Shown here one piece after another: positions 1 to 11,451 of a stretch of 64,000 nucleotides of DNA; within the stretch, counting starts at the first letter, position 1, and each line of letters starts with the position of its first letter. The notes below the pieces were generated by a model, which did no database searches, was not told where the DNA came from, and saw only the letters and a list, made by a program, of their open reading frames with translations. Origin of the DNA: Dactylis glomerata (taxonomy: Eukaryota; Streptophyta; Magnoliopsida; Poales; Poaceae); the NCBI GenBank assembly GCA_007115705.1, contig QXEO01002115.1:4371340-4435339 (forward strand), read 5' to 3'. The position numbers were made by a program, and so were the translations under genes.

Positions 1-900
1 GATTAAGTTGCTGTACTGAATTATATCTTTTGTTATCTCTATGTTGTTTATGATCTTGCATGCTCTCCGTTGTTAGTAGCTATCTTGGCCGAGTAGTTGC
101 TAGTGACTCCAAGAGGGGGTATTTATGCTCGATAGTGGGTTCATGCCTCTATTTCACCTGGGGGAGTGACAGAAACCTCTAAGGTGGTAGATGTGCTGTT
201 GCTACTAGGGAGAAAACAACATTCATATGCTCAAGGGCATATGCTTTGTTTACATTACACACTTTGCTTAATGCAATTATCTGTTGTTCGCAACTTAATA
301 CTTCTAGGGTGTTCGGATGATATCCCCGGGGGTGGATTATTAGTCATAGATGCAGTTGGATGGCGGTCTATGTATTTTGTTGTAATGCCCAGAGTAAATC
401 TCATAGTGATCTTCTTGACATATCACGTTATCTTTATTCTATCAATTGCCCAACTGTAATTTGTTTACCCAGCATGTTATTTTATCTATGGAGAGACACC
501 ACTAGTGAACTGTGGACCCCGGTCCTATTTTAATCATATTGCAATCACCTGTTTACTTTTCCCGCACTGTTTACTTTACTCGCATTTTACTACTGTTTTC
601 CACTCGATACACTCATAACCTTTGTTTCAAGCAAACCGGTGAGATTGACAACCTCATCGCAAGTTGGGGACAAAGTATTTGTTTGTGTGTGCAGGTTCCA
701 CAAACACCTTCAGTCGTCATCGTCTCTCTTCTCCTGATCGATAAACCTTGGTTTCTTAACTGAGGGAAAACTAGCCGCTACACTCATCATACCTTCCTCT
801 TGGGGTTCCCAACGGGCTGGTCATCACCACGCACAAGGACTTACTGCTCCCACGTCAACTAAACGCCACAGTCTTTTCTGGCGCCATCACACGAGTAGCA
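1..900 (+). repeat. E1 5' LTR, truncated by window edge
   Basis: Matches 5261-6161 and ends in CA at 900. Small ORFs present in both LTR copies (for example 166-459 and 5425-5718) are there because the DNA is duplicated and are not taken as genes. Confidence 0.85.
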
Positions 901-910
901 GCTTCTTTTC

Positions 911-928
911 TGGCGCCGTTGCCGGGGA
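911..928 (+). promoter_or_regulatory. E1 primer-binding site, tRNA-Asp type
   Basis: TGGCGCCGTTGCCGGGGA is complementary to the 3' end of plant tRNA-Asp(GUC), including the CCA tail. It lies 10 bases after the LTR. The same 18-mer is found in E2 at 11322 and, in reverse, in E3 at 18671. Confidence 0.85.
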
Positions 929-1090
929 AGAGAGAAGACTTCTGCGAGGGGAGTTCTTCGCACACACATTCTTTACTTTGTTATTTGTTTTGCTTTACTT
1001 TATTTTATTTTACCTGCACTGCTTTTTATATCAAAAACCCAAAAAAATTAGAATCCTTGGTAGTTGTTATTTCTTTGCTTTTAGTTTATC

Positions 1091-1957
1091 ATGTCTAGTT
1101 TAGTTGCTACTACTATGTCCCCCGAGGACATGATCTTTACCTTTAAGCAGAAAGATGAGGAAAGCTTTAAAGAAGCTTGGTCTAGAATTTATGATTGGCA
1201 TGGAAAAACTGAACCTAAAATGGCTTTGAGTTTGCTTCTTAGTAGTTTTTACTTTGGACTTTCTCTTCGTTATAGATATGCTTTGGATGCTACTTCTGAA
1301 GGAGATTTCCTTCATTGTGATGGAGATCAAGCCTTCAATATTATTAAAAAGTTGATTACAATTTATAGCATGCCAACCTATTTTGATTCCTCTCTTGTGA
1401 GCATTTTTAATAGACTTAATACCCTTGAGACTCACACTGCTAGTTTGAATTCTTGTTACAATACTTTGCGCCAGCATTTTGATTATGTGCCTATAAATTC
1501 TGAGCCTTCGAGTTGGTATCCTACAATAAAAATCACCATTAGTGGTGAAACTTTTCATGCTCGTTGTGATATTATGTCTGAATTTTGTCTCATGCCAAAG
1601 GATGTTTATGAATCTTTGAGCCTTTGGAAGCTTTCTGAGGGAGGAGAAGAAATTTTTCTTACTAACAATGCCACCATATCTCCCCTTGGAATAGCTGAAG
1701 GAGTCTTTACAAAAATCCTAGGAAGAATGCTATCTACTGATTATCTTGTTATTGAATGTATAGGAAAAGGACAAATCACACTTGGAAGATCCATTCTGAA
1801 GTTCCTTGGCGCCATTATCGATGTGGGAAAAGGCAATATAACATTTACTACTCCACCTTGCAATAACCATGTCTTTCCTAGAGTCAAGAGCAAAGGTAAG
1901 AAAGGGAGACGTAAGGCACGTGCTGATCCTAGCACTTCATCACTTAATATTACTTGA
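1091..1957 (+). CDS. E1 ORF: gag-like plus degenerate retropepsin-like protein
   Basis: This 288-residue ORF is the only sizeable coding frame in E1. Residues about 12-95 look like the core of a plant gypsy Gag (LLLSSF, YFGLS, R-YALDATSEGDF). Residues about 145-255 have the layout of a plant gypsy aspartic protease (CD...LMPKDVYESL, then SPLGIAEGV and a hydrophobic LGRSILKFLGAIIDV stretch). In active relatives the motif is D-x-G-A-S; here the aspartate at 160 is followed by IMSE, so the glycine/serine core is lost and protease activity is doubtful. The tail (265-280) is basic (KSKGKKGRRKARA), suited to nucleic-acid binding. There is no zinc knuckle, RT or integrase. The start was chosen as the first ATG, about 160 bases after the primer-binding site. 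The family assignment is inference from motif layout. Confidence 0.65.
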   Translation: MSSLVATTMSPEDMIFTFKQKDEESFKEAWSRIYDWHGKTEPKMALSLLLSSFYFGLSLRYRYALDATSEGDFLHCDGDQAFNIIKKLITIYSMPTYFDSSLVSIFNRLNTLETHTASLNSCYNTLRQHFDYVPINSEPSSWYPTIKITISGETFHARCDIMSEFCLMPKDVYESLSLWKLSEGGEEIFLTNNATISPLGIAEGVFTKILGRMLSTDYLVIECIGKGQITLGRSILKFLGAIIDVGKGNITFTTPPCNNHVFPRVKSKGKKGRRKARADPSTSSLNIT

Positions 1958-1969
1958 TTCGCACTTTTC

Positions 1970-4537
1970 TGCGCCTAGCTCAAAGGCGTTAAAGAAAAGC
2001 ACTCTTGGGAGATAACCCATTGTTTACTTTTCAGTACTTTTTCTTTTATTTGAGTCTTGGAAGTCATTACTACTGTAATGACCGCTCCTTATCTTGTTTA
2101 TTTCGTTTTTGTGCCAAGAGAAGCCTCTAATTTGAGTGAGGTAAAGATTTGGGGTTATTGCTGTCCTGAAACTGTTTTCGGTGCTGCATCGTAAAAATTC
2201 GTAAAAATTCTCTGTTTATCTTTTGGACCTGAGATTTCTTGTGCATATGCCCCAGGTTATATCCAAACTTTTCTTAGTTGAACAATTTTTGATTTGAGCA
2301 ACAGAAAATCCCTCAAAAATTCGTCCTTTGTCAGCTGTCCAGTTTTGACAGATTTCTGCCAATATTTGTTTTTGTCACTTTATCGCTTTCTTTTGAGTTC
2401 TTTTTTATCATGGAACTCTTGTGGAAGTTGCTACAGTAGTATATACTTTATATGTGGTGGTTTTGGGTTGAAACCTGAAGCTAAAAGAGGTTGAATATAT
2501 TTTATGCTTACACTAATGTTGCTAATAGAATTGTGTTTAGTTTTGTATGAAGGAAGTTTTCAAGTGTAGGGATTGGAGAATGATGAGATGAGTTGAAGAA
2601 TGGACAAAAGCTCAAGCTTGGGGATGCCCATGCATCACCCCAAGAAATATCCAAGAAGTACAAGCGTCAAAGCTTGGGGATGCCCCCGAGGCACCCCTTC
2701 TTCATCGGCAAAAATCAGGTCACCTTTCAAAACACTATATTTTTATTGCTTCATGCACTATGTGTTTTTCTTGGAGCGTCAGTTGTTTTAGTTTTCTTAG
2801 TTTGTTTAGTTTGTTTGTTTGCTGCAATAAATGGTTGGACCCCAACAAATTTCCTTTGGAGGAGATGTACTCGTTTTCATTTGCAAAGAACGCTCTAGTT
2901 TTCACTCTTATTAAAAATCGAGTGTTCTACTTTTTCTGCTACTGCTTTTGGTTTTCGTTTTCGCCTTGATTTGCATTCAGATCTTGTCATATCTTTTCAT
3001 CAAGGTGTATTTTTGCCTCTGGTCTTCATTGGTTTTCATCAAAAGAGGTGTTTATAAAAATTTCAAATGGTGTTGGAAAAGAGAAAAAGCTTTGTGCAAA
3101 ATAGTGGTACAAGAAGGAGCTTGTGTAGACTGCGGCTTAGGCTTTTTCATGTCATGCTTGATGTCTTTTTGATAGTATGCTTAGTGGTTTTGCTGTAGCA
3201 TGACTTGTCTCAAATAACTGAGATTGCTTAATGAGCCTTTGAAAAATCGTGCGTTGTTTTATTATATGGAAGCATTATTTTGGTTTTCTCCTTGATGCTT
3301 TATTTGGGTTGACTTGGCGCATGCTCACACATGTTAGACTCTTACAAAGTCGCCATTAGCCTTCATGATCATTTAGTTTTTGACTTTTGATGCCATCGTA
3401 TGCTTCTTTTAATGTCGCTTTGTCGCTTTGCATGATTATGGCCATTATTGCTCTCTTAGTTGGTCGCTCCCAGTCTTTTGCTAGCCCTCGCCTTGTACTG
3501 AGTATGAGCTCTACTCGTGCATCCAACTCCTAAAAGCCAAGTTTGCCATTGTGTCCACTATAAATTCCTATGCATGGTATTTGTAAGCCATTCCAAAGTA
3601 AAATTTTCGTGTGCTACCTTTCAAAAACCTTCAAAATACTTCTCGTTTTGTGACACTGTTTTCAGCTCATGGGGACGTAGTGGTCGGATTTGCTATCTTC
3701 CATATTGCTTATTCCAAAAAAGAAAAAAAAAGGAAAAAAGAAAGAAAAAAGGCACTCCTCCAAAGAATGTGAATGTTGGTGGGCACCCGATGGAATCGGT
3801 TAGCCATGGTATGTGAAAGGAAAAGGTGGGGAGGAGTGCCAAGTTTTATAAAAAGAGCACAAGAGTGCCAATCTCTCTCTCAAAAACTTGCTTTATTTTT
3901 GTATGGAAGATAGTAAGAACCCCATTGCCAGTCGTTGACAAAGACAACCACCTCTCAAAATCAAGTTTTATCTCTGTTTTACAAATGAAAAGCTCTAGCA
4001 CATGTTTAAATCACTGCTTCCCTCTGCGAAGGGCCTTTCTTTTACTTTTATGTTGAGTCACCACCTTCTTTCTTTATGCACCATTAAGAGAGCATAGTTG
4101 TCATTCTTAGTGTGATATGCATTGTCCCAAAGTTCATTGATTGACTCATATTGTTGGTTTCACTTGTTCTTAAATTATTTGTATCTAGTCGCCCTCTTAA
4201 ACTTTGAGGTGTCCTATGCATTTATGTTTTGCTCTCTTTGAAGGACAAGCTGAAAACCATTTGTATGTTTTTCCTTATGATTTGAACACACGTTTGACTT
4301 TCATTGTTTCATTATCATGATCTTTTGTTTGTGTTCATTTGCATGTTTACAACATGGTTGCTAAGTTTCTTATTGTCATGATTATATCTTCATGCCCATG
4401 TTTTAAGTTCTATTGATCCCAGCTCACCAATGCTTACATATATGATCAAGATTGTGTAGGTGCATGTCACCTCAAAAATTATTCTTTGTTATCACTTACC
4501 TACTCGAGGACGAGCAGGAGTTAAGCTTGGGGATGCT
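1970..4537 (+). other. E1 non-coding 3' half shared with E2 and partly with E3
   Basis: From TGCGCCTAGCTCAAAGGCG onward this 2.6-kb stretch is nearly identical to 12230-14787 in E2, and much of it occurs reversed in E3 (16330-17920 and 8435-8980). Short frames inside it are matched in E2 only because the DNA matches. An 11-base inverted repeat (GGCACTCCTCC at 3751-3761, its complement at 3830-3840) lies in its middle. It ends in the purine-rich tract next to the 3' LTR. Confidence 0.75.
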
Positions 4538-6161
4538 TGATACGTCTCAAACGTATCTATAATTTTTGATGCTCCATGCTTGTTTTTACACCATTTGCCT
4601 ATTGTTTCGTTACACTTAGTGGCATTTTTTATACATTTTCCGGAACTAACCTATTAACGAAGTGCCACAGTGCCAGTTTCCTGTTTTCTGCTGTTTTTGT
4701 GTTTCAGAAGTGATACACAGGAAATATTCTCGGAATTGGACGAAAGAAGTTCCTGAAGTCATATTTCACGGGGAAGCTTCCAGACATCCGAAGACCTGAC
4801 GGAGTGGGGCCACGTGGGCCCCAGACACAGGGGCGGCGCGGCCACCCCCCTGGCCGCGCCAGCCCCGTGTGAGGGGGCGTGGTCCCTCCTCTGACATCGT
4901 CCCTTCGCCTATATATACCCCCTGACGAGAAAAACCTAAGTGCCCGATCAGTTTTCTAGAATACATCGCGATCCGCCGCCGCCGTCGACCCGAAGATCGA
5001 GAGGGTCCAGAAGCTCTTCCCGGCACCCTGCCGGAGAAGGGAATCGCCACCGGAGGTCTTCTTCATCGCCATGCTTGCCTCCGGAGCGATGAGTGAGTAG
5101 TCTACCTTGGACTATGGGTCCATAGCAGTAGCTAGATGGTTGTCTTCTCCACCATGTGCTTCATGTTTAGATCTCGTGAGCTGTCCTACATGATTGAGAT
5201 CACCGTTATGTAATACTATGATGTTGGTTTGTTGGGATCCGATGAATATTGGTGTTTATGATTAAGTTGCTGTACTGAATTATATCTTTTGTTATCTCTA
5301 TGTTGTTTATGATCTTGCATGCTCTCCGTTGTTAGTAGCTATCTTGGCCGAGTAGTTGCTAGTGACTCCAAGAGGGGGTATTTATGCTCGATAGTGGGTT
5401 CATGCCTCTATTTCACCTGGGGGAGTGACAGAAACCTCTAAGGTGGTAGATGTGATGTTGCTACTAGGGAGAAAACAACATTCATATGCTCAAGGGCATA
5501 TGCTTTGTTTACATTACACACTTTGCTTAATGCAATTATCTGTTGTTCGCAACTTAATACTTCTAGGGTGTTCGGATGATATCCCCGGGGGTGGATTATT
5601 AGTCATAGATGCAGTTGGATGGCGGTCTATGTATTTTGTTGTAATGCCCAGAGTAAATCTCATAGTGATCTTCTTGACATATCACGTTATCTTTATTCTA
5701 TCAATTGCCCAACTGTAATTTGTTTACCCAGCATGTTATTTTATCTATGGAGAGACACCACTAGTGAACTGTGGACCCCGGTCCTATTTTAATCATATTG
5801 CAATCACCTGTTTATTTTTCCCGCACTGTTTACTTTACTCGCATTTTACTACTGTTTTCCACTCGATACACTCATAACCTTTGTTTCAAGCAAACCGGTG
5901 AGATTGACAACCTCATCGCAAGTTGGGGACAAAGTATTTGTTTGTGTGTGTGCAGGTTCCACAAACACCTTCAGTCGTCATCGTCTCTCTTCTCCTGATC
6001 GATAAACCTTGGTTTCTTAACTGAGGGAAAACTAGCCGCTACACTCATCATACCTTCCTCTTGGGGTTCCCAACGGGCTGGTCATCACCACGCACAAGGA
6101 CTTACTGCTCCCATGTCAACTAAACGCCACAGTCTTTTCTGGCGCCATCACACGAGTAGCA
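4538..6161 (+). repeat. E1 3' LTR (type B, 1624 bp)
   Basis: Begins TGATACGTCTC and ends GAGTAGCA. The first roughly 250 bases are close to the E2 LTR; the remainder (R/U5 part) is different. A TATA-like TATATATA lies near 4910 and a perfect GC palindrome lies upstream of it. Confidence 0.85.
4835..4917 (+). promoter_or_regulatory. LTR promoter: GC palindrome plus TATA box
   Basis: GGCGCGGCCA (4835-4844) and TGGCCGCGCC (4851-4860) form a perfect 10-base stem with a 6-base C loop, followed about 50 bases later by a TATATATA box. The same arrangement appears in the E2 LTRs (15083-15108 perfect; 10070-10096 with one mismatch). Confidence 0.5.
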
Positions 6162-6194
6162 GGGATAAACTGACCGGCGGGTCCCAGTGTCGTC

Positions 6195-6328
6195 TTATCC
6201 CTGGCGAACCGCGGCCTAAATTCGCCGGGGGTAAGATAGGGGGGCCCACATGTCATAGGGATAGGTGTTATCCCTAGCGAATTGGTGGTCTAATGCTGTA
6301 TTCGCCAAGGGTAAGATAGGGGGCCCAC
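6195..6328. repeat. Two diverged copies of a hairpin-forming module
   Basis: Both copies run from TTATCCCT to GGGCCCAC (6195-6249 and 6268-6328). In each, CCCTGGCGAA or CCCTAGCGAA faces TTCGCCGGGG or TTCGCCAAGGG, giving an imperfect stem with a 12-19 base loop. Confidence 0.6.
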
Positions 6329-6479
6329 TCTATAAGCCCTATACCGGTTGGCCCTCTCCCTCCTCGATCCCCAATCCCCGTCGCAACCCTAATCCCCTAC
6401 TCTCCCCCGTCGTCGGAGCCGAAGGAGACGCGCGCCGGAGCCGAAGGTGACGCCACCGGAGCCCACGAAGATGTGCCAC

Positions 6480-6586
6480 CAGCCGCAGCGCCTCTGTCCT
6501 CGCCGCCAGCCGCAGCGCCTCCGTCCTCGCCACCAGTCGCAGCGCCTCTGTCCTCGCCGCCAGCCGCGACCGCTTCGACTCCGTCC
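6480..6586 (+). repeat. 27-bp tandem repeat, three units plus a part
   Basis: Units at 6480-6506, 6507-6533 and 6534-6560 (CAGCCGCAGCGCCTCTGTCC and following bases) differ by one to three substitutions, with a partial fourth from 6561. The unit is a multiple of three, so a frame through it would encode a repeated nine-residue peptide. Confidence 0.8.
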
Positions 6587-6902
6587 CGTCCCCGCCAACT
6601 CCCCGCACGACGGCCCACAGCGAGGTGAGAAAACCCCCCTTACGTTATCCCGGCCAGTCCTGGTGTGCGCGCGCATGGAGAGGCAGGAGATCGATCGAGC
6701 CGCATTGCCATAGGTTCTTCTGCTTCTTGCTTAATTGCATTTCTTTGATCTGGTGCGAAGTTCTTCCACCTCGCCTTTGATCTATACGATTAGCCACCAA
6801 GTTTGGCTCCTGCAACTTGCTTAATGACTTCAGTTTTATGGTTAGAATAGTGCTTGTATTAAAGTCACACCATTTGTCTAGTCAGATTTGGTTCCTAATA
6901 TA

Positions 6903-8434
6903 TGATGTCTACGCACGCGTCTGTTCTTGTAGACAGTGTTGGGCCTCCAAGTGCAGAGGTTTGTAGAGCAGCAGCAAGTTTCCCTTAAGTGGATCACCCA
7001 AGGTTTATCGAACTCAGGGAGGAAGAGGTCAAAGCTATCCCTCTCAAGCAACCCTGCAATTACGATACAGAAAGTCTCTTGTGTCCCCAACACACCCAAT
7101 ACACTTGTCAGATGTATAGGTGCACTAGTTCGGCGAAGAGATAGTGAAATACAAGTAGTAGTGATGATTATAAGTAGTAAATGCAATCTGGAATAAAAAT
7201 GGAAGCAAGCAAACAAGTAACAAAATAGCAAGTAAACGGTGTACAAAGCTTGGAAACAAGGCCTAGGGATCATACTTTCACTAGTGGACACACTCCCAAC
7301 AAATATAGCATAATTGAATCAATAGATAACTTTTCTTCACTATGGTACTCTGAATTACTCTCCTATTGAATAACACTAATCATTGCGTAGGGCTATGAAG
7401 CACTCCTCAAAGTTCATCAAGTACTTGACAAACACCACTCATAGAGATAACCAAATCAAATCACAACTCAAGATAGATATTATTGCAACTTAGACCAAGT
7501 ACTAACACGGTGCACACACTGTCAACATTACACCATGAAAGGAGGAATAGATCACTTCAATACTATCATAGTGATAATTATTCTCATAATCCATAAGAGA
7601 TCACAATCGTAGCCTAGACCAAGTACCACCATGATGCACGCACTGTCACCGTTACACCATGACAGGAGGAATAGGTTACTTTAATAACACACTAGAGTAC
7701 ACATAATGAAGAAGAGTAACATCTACTTATTCAACATGATACAAAGCTCACGATCACATAAAGATCACATCATGGGAGAGAGAGGTGAACCACATAGCTA
7801 CCGGTAGAGCCCTCAGCCCCAGGGATGAACTACTCCCTCCTCATCATATGAGACAGCAAGGTTGATGGAGATGGCGGTGAGGTCGATGGAGACGGCAGAG
7901 ACGGTGATGGAGATGGCTCCGGGGGCACTTCCCCATCCCGGCAGGGTGCCAGAACAGAGACTTCTATCCCCCAAAATTCGTCTTCGACGGCGGCGGCGCT
8001 ACAGAACTGTTCTGGAAATTTCGCCGACTCCTCTAGGGTTTTCCGTCCCGAGGCTTTATATTGGCGAAGGGGCATCGTCAGGGGGCTGCCAGGGTCTCCT
8101 CACACATAGGGGGCGCGGCCAGGGCCTGGGCCACGCCGCCCTAGTGTGTGGGCAGCCCCTGGCCCCCCTTCGGCTCTCGTTTGGTCCTCGTCCTTCGTCC
8201 GGGAAAAATAAGACTTCTGGAACTTGTTTCGTTCAATTCCGAGAATATTTCATGTGTAGCTTTTCTGAAACACAAAAACAATTAGAAAACAGGGAACTGA
8301 CACTGTGGCATCTTGTCAATAGGTTAGTTTCGGAAATCGCATAAAAACGCCATGAAGTGTAATGAAACACAAGGCAAATGGTGCAAAAACAAGCATGGAG
8401 CATCAAAAATTATAGATACGTTTGAGACGTATCA
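6903..8434 (-). repeat. E3 left (3') LTR, type A
   Basis: On the minus strand it begins TGATACGTCTC and ends in ...GACATCA, as in the E2 LTRs. It contains a TATATT-type box and a weakened GC palindrome. Several indels and substitutions separate it from the E2 LTRs. Confidence 0.8.
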
Positions 8435-9774
8435 GCATCCCCAAGCTTAACTCCTGCTCGTCCTCGAGTAGGTAAGTGATAACAAAAGAATAATTTTTGA
8501 GGTGACATGCACCTACACAATCTTGATCATATATGTAAGCGTTGTGAGCTGGGATCAAAAGAACTAAAAACATGGGCATAAAAGATATAATCTTGATAGA
8601 AGAAACTTAGCAACCATGTTATAACATGAAAAGAAACACAAATGAAAGATCATGAATAATGAAACATTGAAAGTCAAGTGTGTGTTCAAATCATATAGAA
8701 AAACATATCAAAATGGTTTTCAGCTTGTCCTTCATGGAATAGCAAAACATAAATGCATAGGACACCTTCAAGTTTAAGAGGGCGACTATATACAAATAAT
8801 TTAAGAACAAGCAAAACCATAATCATGAATCAATCAATGATAAACTTTGGGACTATGCACATAAAACTCAGAATGGCAACTATGCTCTCTTAGACGGTGC
8901 ATAAAGGTAGAAGGTGGAGACTCAACATAAAAGTAAAAGAAAGGCCCTTCGCAGAGAGAAGCAGTGATTGCAAGTTTTATAAACCTCCAAAAATTATGAT
9001 ACTTACTAGCTTTGAGCTCTCATTGCCCCCATTATAGGCATCTTGAATGGTTAAGGTAAATGCGAGTATAATTACGAAGCATATGCTTAACAAATCATAA
9101 GTTGAAAACCTCGTGTCCCGTGAAGTACGAATACCCAAACCTCATGCTACTCGACTTCGGTCCCAAGCAAGTTCTTGTCATTGTAAGCATACATGTATCA
9201 TCAAGAACCGCCAACGGGGTACCTCTTGCCTGATGACATGGAAAAAACCCACATCAAAATGACAAGACAAACAAACAATAAACACCTCGTCATCTCTTTT
9301 ATTTACCTTTGGTATAGCTTTTTATTGTGAGATGCGCCGTCGAATGTCCACTATGGGCATGCTGTAAATTTCCACCATGAATGATGCATGGCTTATATTA
9401 GCGGCCCAGGCGTTTCTCTAACACATATACAAACTCTATGAGCTCACAAGATCCTAACTTATTTCATATCGCGAGTATCCATAAACAAAAGATCACGATA
9501 TCAACTAAATGAAGAAAGTGCAATGTTGAAAGCTTGCCCTATGACGGCATGGCTGGGCTAATTTCCAACTTACAACTTGCAAGCATAACATCAACATAAG
9601 AGAGCCACAATGTCAAAATTATTAAAAACGAGAAAAGTAAAGTGTGCCGTCAGGTTCGTGAGAGCTTTACTGACTAATTTTCACATAACACCAAAAAGTT
9701 TAATTTGAAGGATAGATAAAAGCAAGTCAAATATACTCAGAATAGCAAATTGCTAATAGGCATGTATGGTGGAC
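8435..9774 (-). other. E3 internal region, 3' part
   Basis: The first about 550 bases match the end of the E1/E2 interior in reverse. The next about 800 bases (8985-9774) have no counterpart in E1 or E2, where a 90-base segment flanked by an 11-base inverted repeat occupies that place. No protein-coding frame is supported. Confidence 0.65.
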
Positions 9775-11311
9775 TGATACGTCTCAAACGTATCTATAAT
9801 TTTTGATGCTCCATGCTTGTTTCTACACCATTTGCCTATTGTTTCGTTACACTTAGTGGCACTTTTATGCATTTTCCGGAACTAACCTATTAACAAGCGC
9901 CACAGTGCCAGTTTCCTGTTTTCTGCTGTTTTTGTGTTTCAGAAGTGATACACAGGAAATATTCTCGGAATTGGACGAAACAAGTTCCTGAAGTCTTATT
10001 TTTCCCGGAAGCTTCCAGAGATCCGAAGAAGTGTCGGAGGGGGGCCACCAGGGCCCCACACATAGGGCTGGCGCGGCCAGGCCCCTGGCTGCGCCACCCA
10101 TGTGTGAGGAGCCCCTGGCTGCCCTCTCGCGACGCCCCTTCGCCTATATAAAGCCTCGGGACGGAAAACCCTAGAGGATTCGGCAATTTTCCAGAAAGAG
10201 TTCCGCAGCTCCGCCGCCATCGCCGACGAATTTCGGGGGACAGAAGTCTCTGTTCCGGCACCCTGCCGGGACGGGGAAGTGCCCCCGGAGCCATCTCCAT
10301 CGGTCTCCATCGCCGTCTCCGCCGTCTCCATCGACCTCACCGCCATCTCCATCAACCTTGCTGTCTCCTATGATGAGGAGGGAGTAGTTCATCCCCGGGG
10401 CTGAGGGCTCTACCGGTAGCTATGTGGTTCACCTCTCTCTCCCATGATGTGATCTTTATGTGATCGTGAGCTTTGTATCATGTTGAATAAGTACATGTTA
10501 TTATTCAGATATTTTGTGTACTCTAGCAATGTTATTAAAGTAATCTATTCCTCCTGCTATGGTGTAACGGTGACAGTGCGTGCATCATGGTGGTACTTGG
10601 TTTAGGCTATGATTGTGATCTCTTGTGGATTATGAGAATAATTATTGCTATGATAGTTTGAGTGATCTATTCCTCCTTTCATGGTGTAATGTTGACAGTG
10701 TGTGCACCGTGTTAGTACTTGGTTTAAGTTGCAATGATTTCTATCTTGAATTGTGATCTGATTTGGATATCTCTATGAGTGGTGTTTGTCAAGTACTTGA
10801 TGAACTTTAAGGGGTGCTTCTGTAGCCACTACACAATGATTAGTGTTATTCAATAGGAGAGTAATTCAGAGTGCCTTAGCAAAGAGAAGTTATTTGTTCA
10901 GTCATGTTATATTGTTGGGAGTGTGTCCACTAGTGAAAGTATGATCCCTAGGCCTTGTTTCCAAGCATTGCATACCGTTTACTTGCTATTTTGTTACTTG
11001 TTTGCTCGCAGCGATATTTATTTCACATCACGTTTGCTACTTATAATCATCTATACCACTTGTATTTCACTATCTCTTCGCCGAACTAGTGCACCTATAC
11101 ATCTGACAAGTGTATTGGGTGTGTTGGGGACACAAGAGACTTTCTGTATCGTAATTGCAGGGTTGCTTGAGAGGGATAGCTTTGACCTCTAACCTCCCTG
11201 AGTTCGATAAACCTTGGGTGATCCACTTAAGGGAAACTTGCTGCTGTTCTACAAACCTCTGCACTTGGAGGCCCAACAAGTGTCTACAAGAATAGAAGTG
11301 CGTAGACATCA
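9775..11311 (+). repeat. E2 5' LTR (type A)
   Basis: Begins TGATACG and ends GACATCA. TATATAAA at 10145-10152 lies about 50 bases after a GC palindrome that has one mismatch in this copy. Confidence 0.92.
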
Positions 11312-11321
11312 AGCTCTTTTC

Positions 11322-11339
11322 TGGCGCCGTTGCCGGGGA
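11322..11339 (+). promoter_or_regulatory. E2 primer-binding site, tRNA-Asp type
   Basis: The same 18-mer as in E1 (TGGCGCCGTTGCCGGGGA), 10 bases after the LTR. Confidence 0.85.
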
Positions 11340-11451
11340 GGTAAGGTAAAAGGTACTCGCATCCTCATGTGTGAGTGCTCGGAGTTATTTCCTTTAGATT
11401 CTGCAGTTACATCTTTTTGTTTCTTGTTTTTATTTTCACTAGTTAGGCTTA

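Larger units (their letters stand above)
1..6161 (+). mobile_element. E1: non-autonomous LTR retrotransposon (left end outside window)
   Basis: The first 900 bases recur almost unchanged at 5261-6161, which gives a truncated 5' LTR and a full 3' LTR. The interior (901-4537, about 3.6 kb) has a tRNA-Asp primer-binding site, one ORF with gag-like and protease-like parts, and a long non-coding half ending in a purine-rich tract (TTAAGCTTGGGGATGC). No reverse transcriptase, RNase H or integrase reading frame is visible, so it must depend on another element. The protease-like domain resembles plant Ty3-gypsy elements. By eye the LTR copies differ by about three substitutions and one 2-base indel over 900 bases, indicating recent insertion. 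The 5-base right flank is GGGAT; the left flank is not in the window. Confidence 0.85.
6162..6902 (+). other. Leftover genic fragment: possible promoter and first exon
   Basis: This 740-base island lies between E1 and the E3 LTR. It has two hairpin-forming repeats (6195-6249, 6268-6328), a TATAAG at 6331, GC- and CCG-rich sequence, an ATG at 6471, a 27-base tandem repeat, and a splice-donor-like GAGGTGAGA near 6621, followed by intron-like T-rich sequence. That is the usual look of a grass promoter and first exon. No continuation is seen at 20353, so it may be a gene 5' end cut off by element insertion. The product is not recognised. Confidence 0.35.

Noticed and set aside
166..5718. Identical 97-codon frames at 166-459 and 5425-5718 as a conserved small gene
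   Set aside because: They lie in the two LTR copies of E1 and are identical because the LTRs are. No domain and no codon signal.
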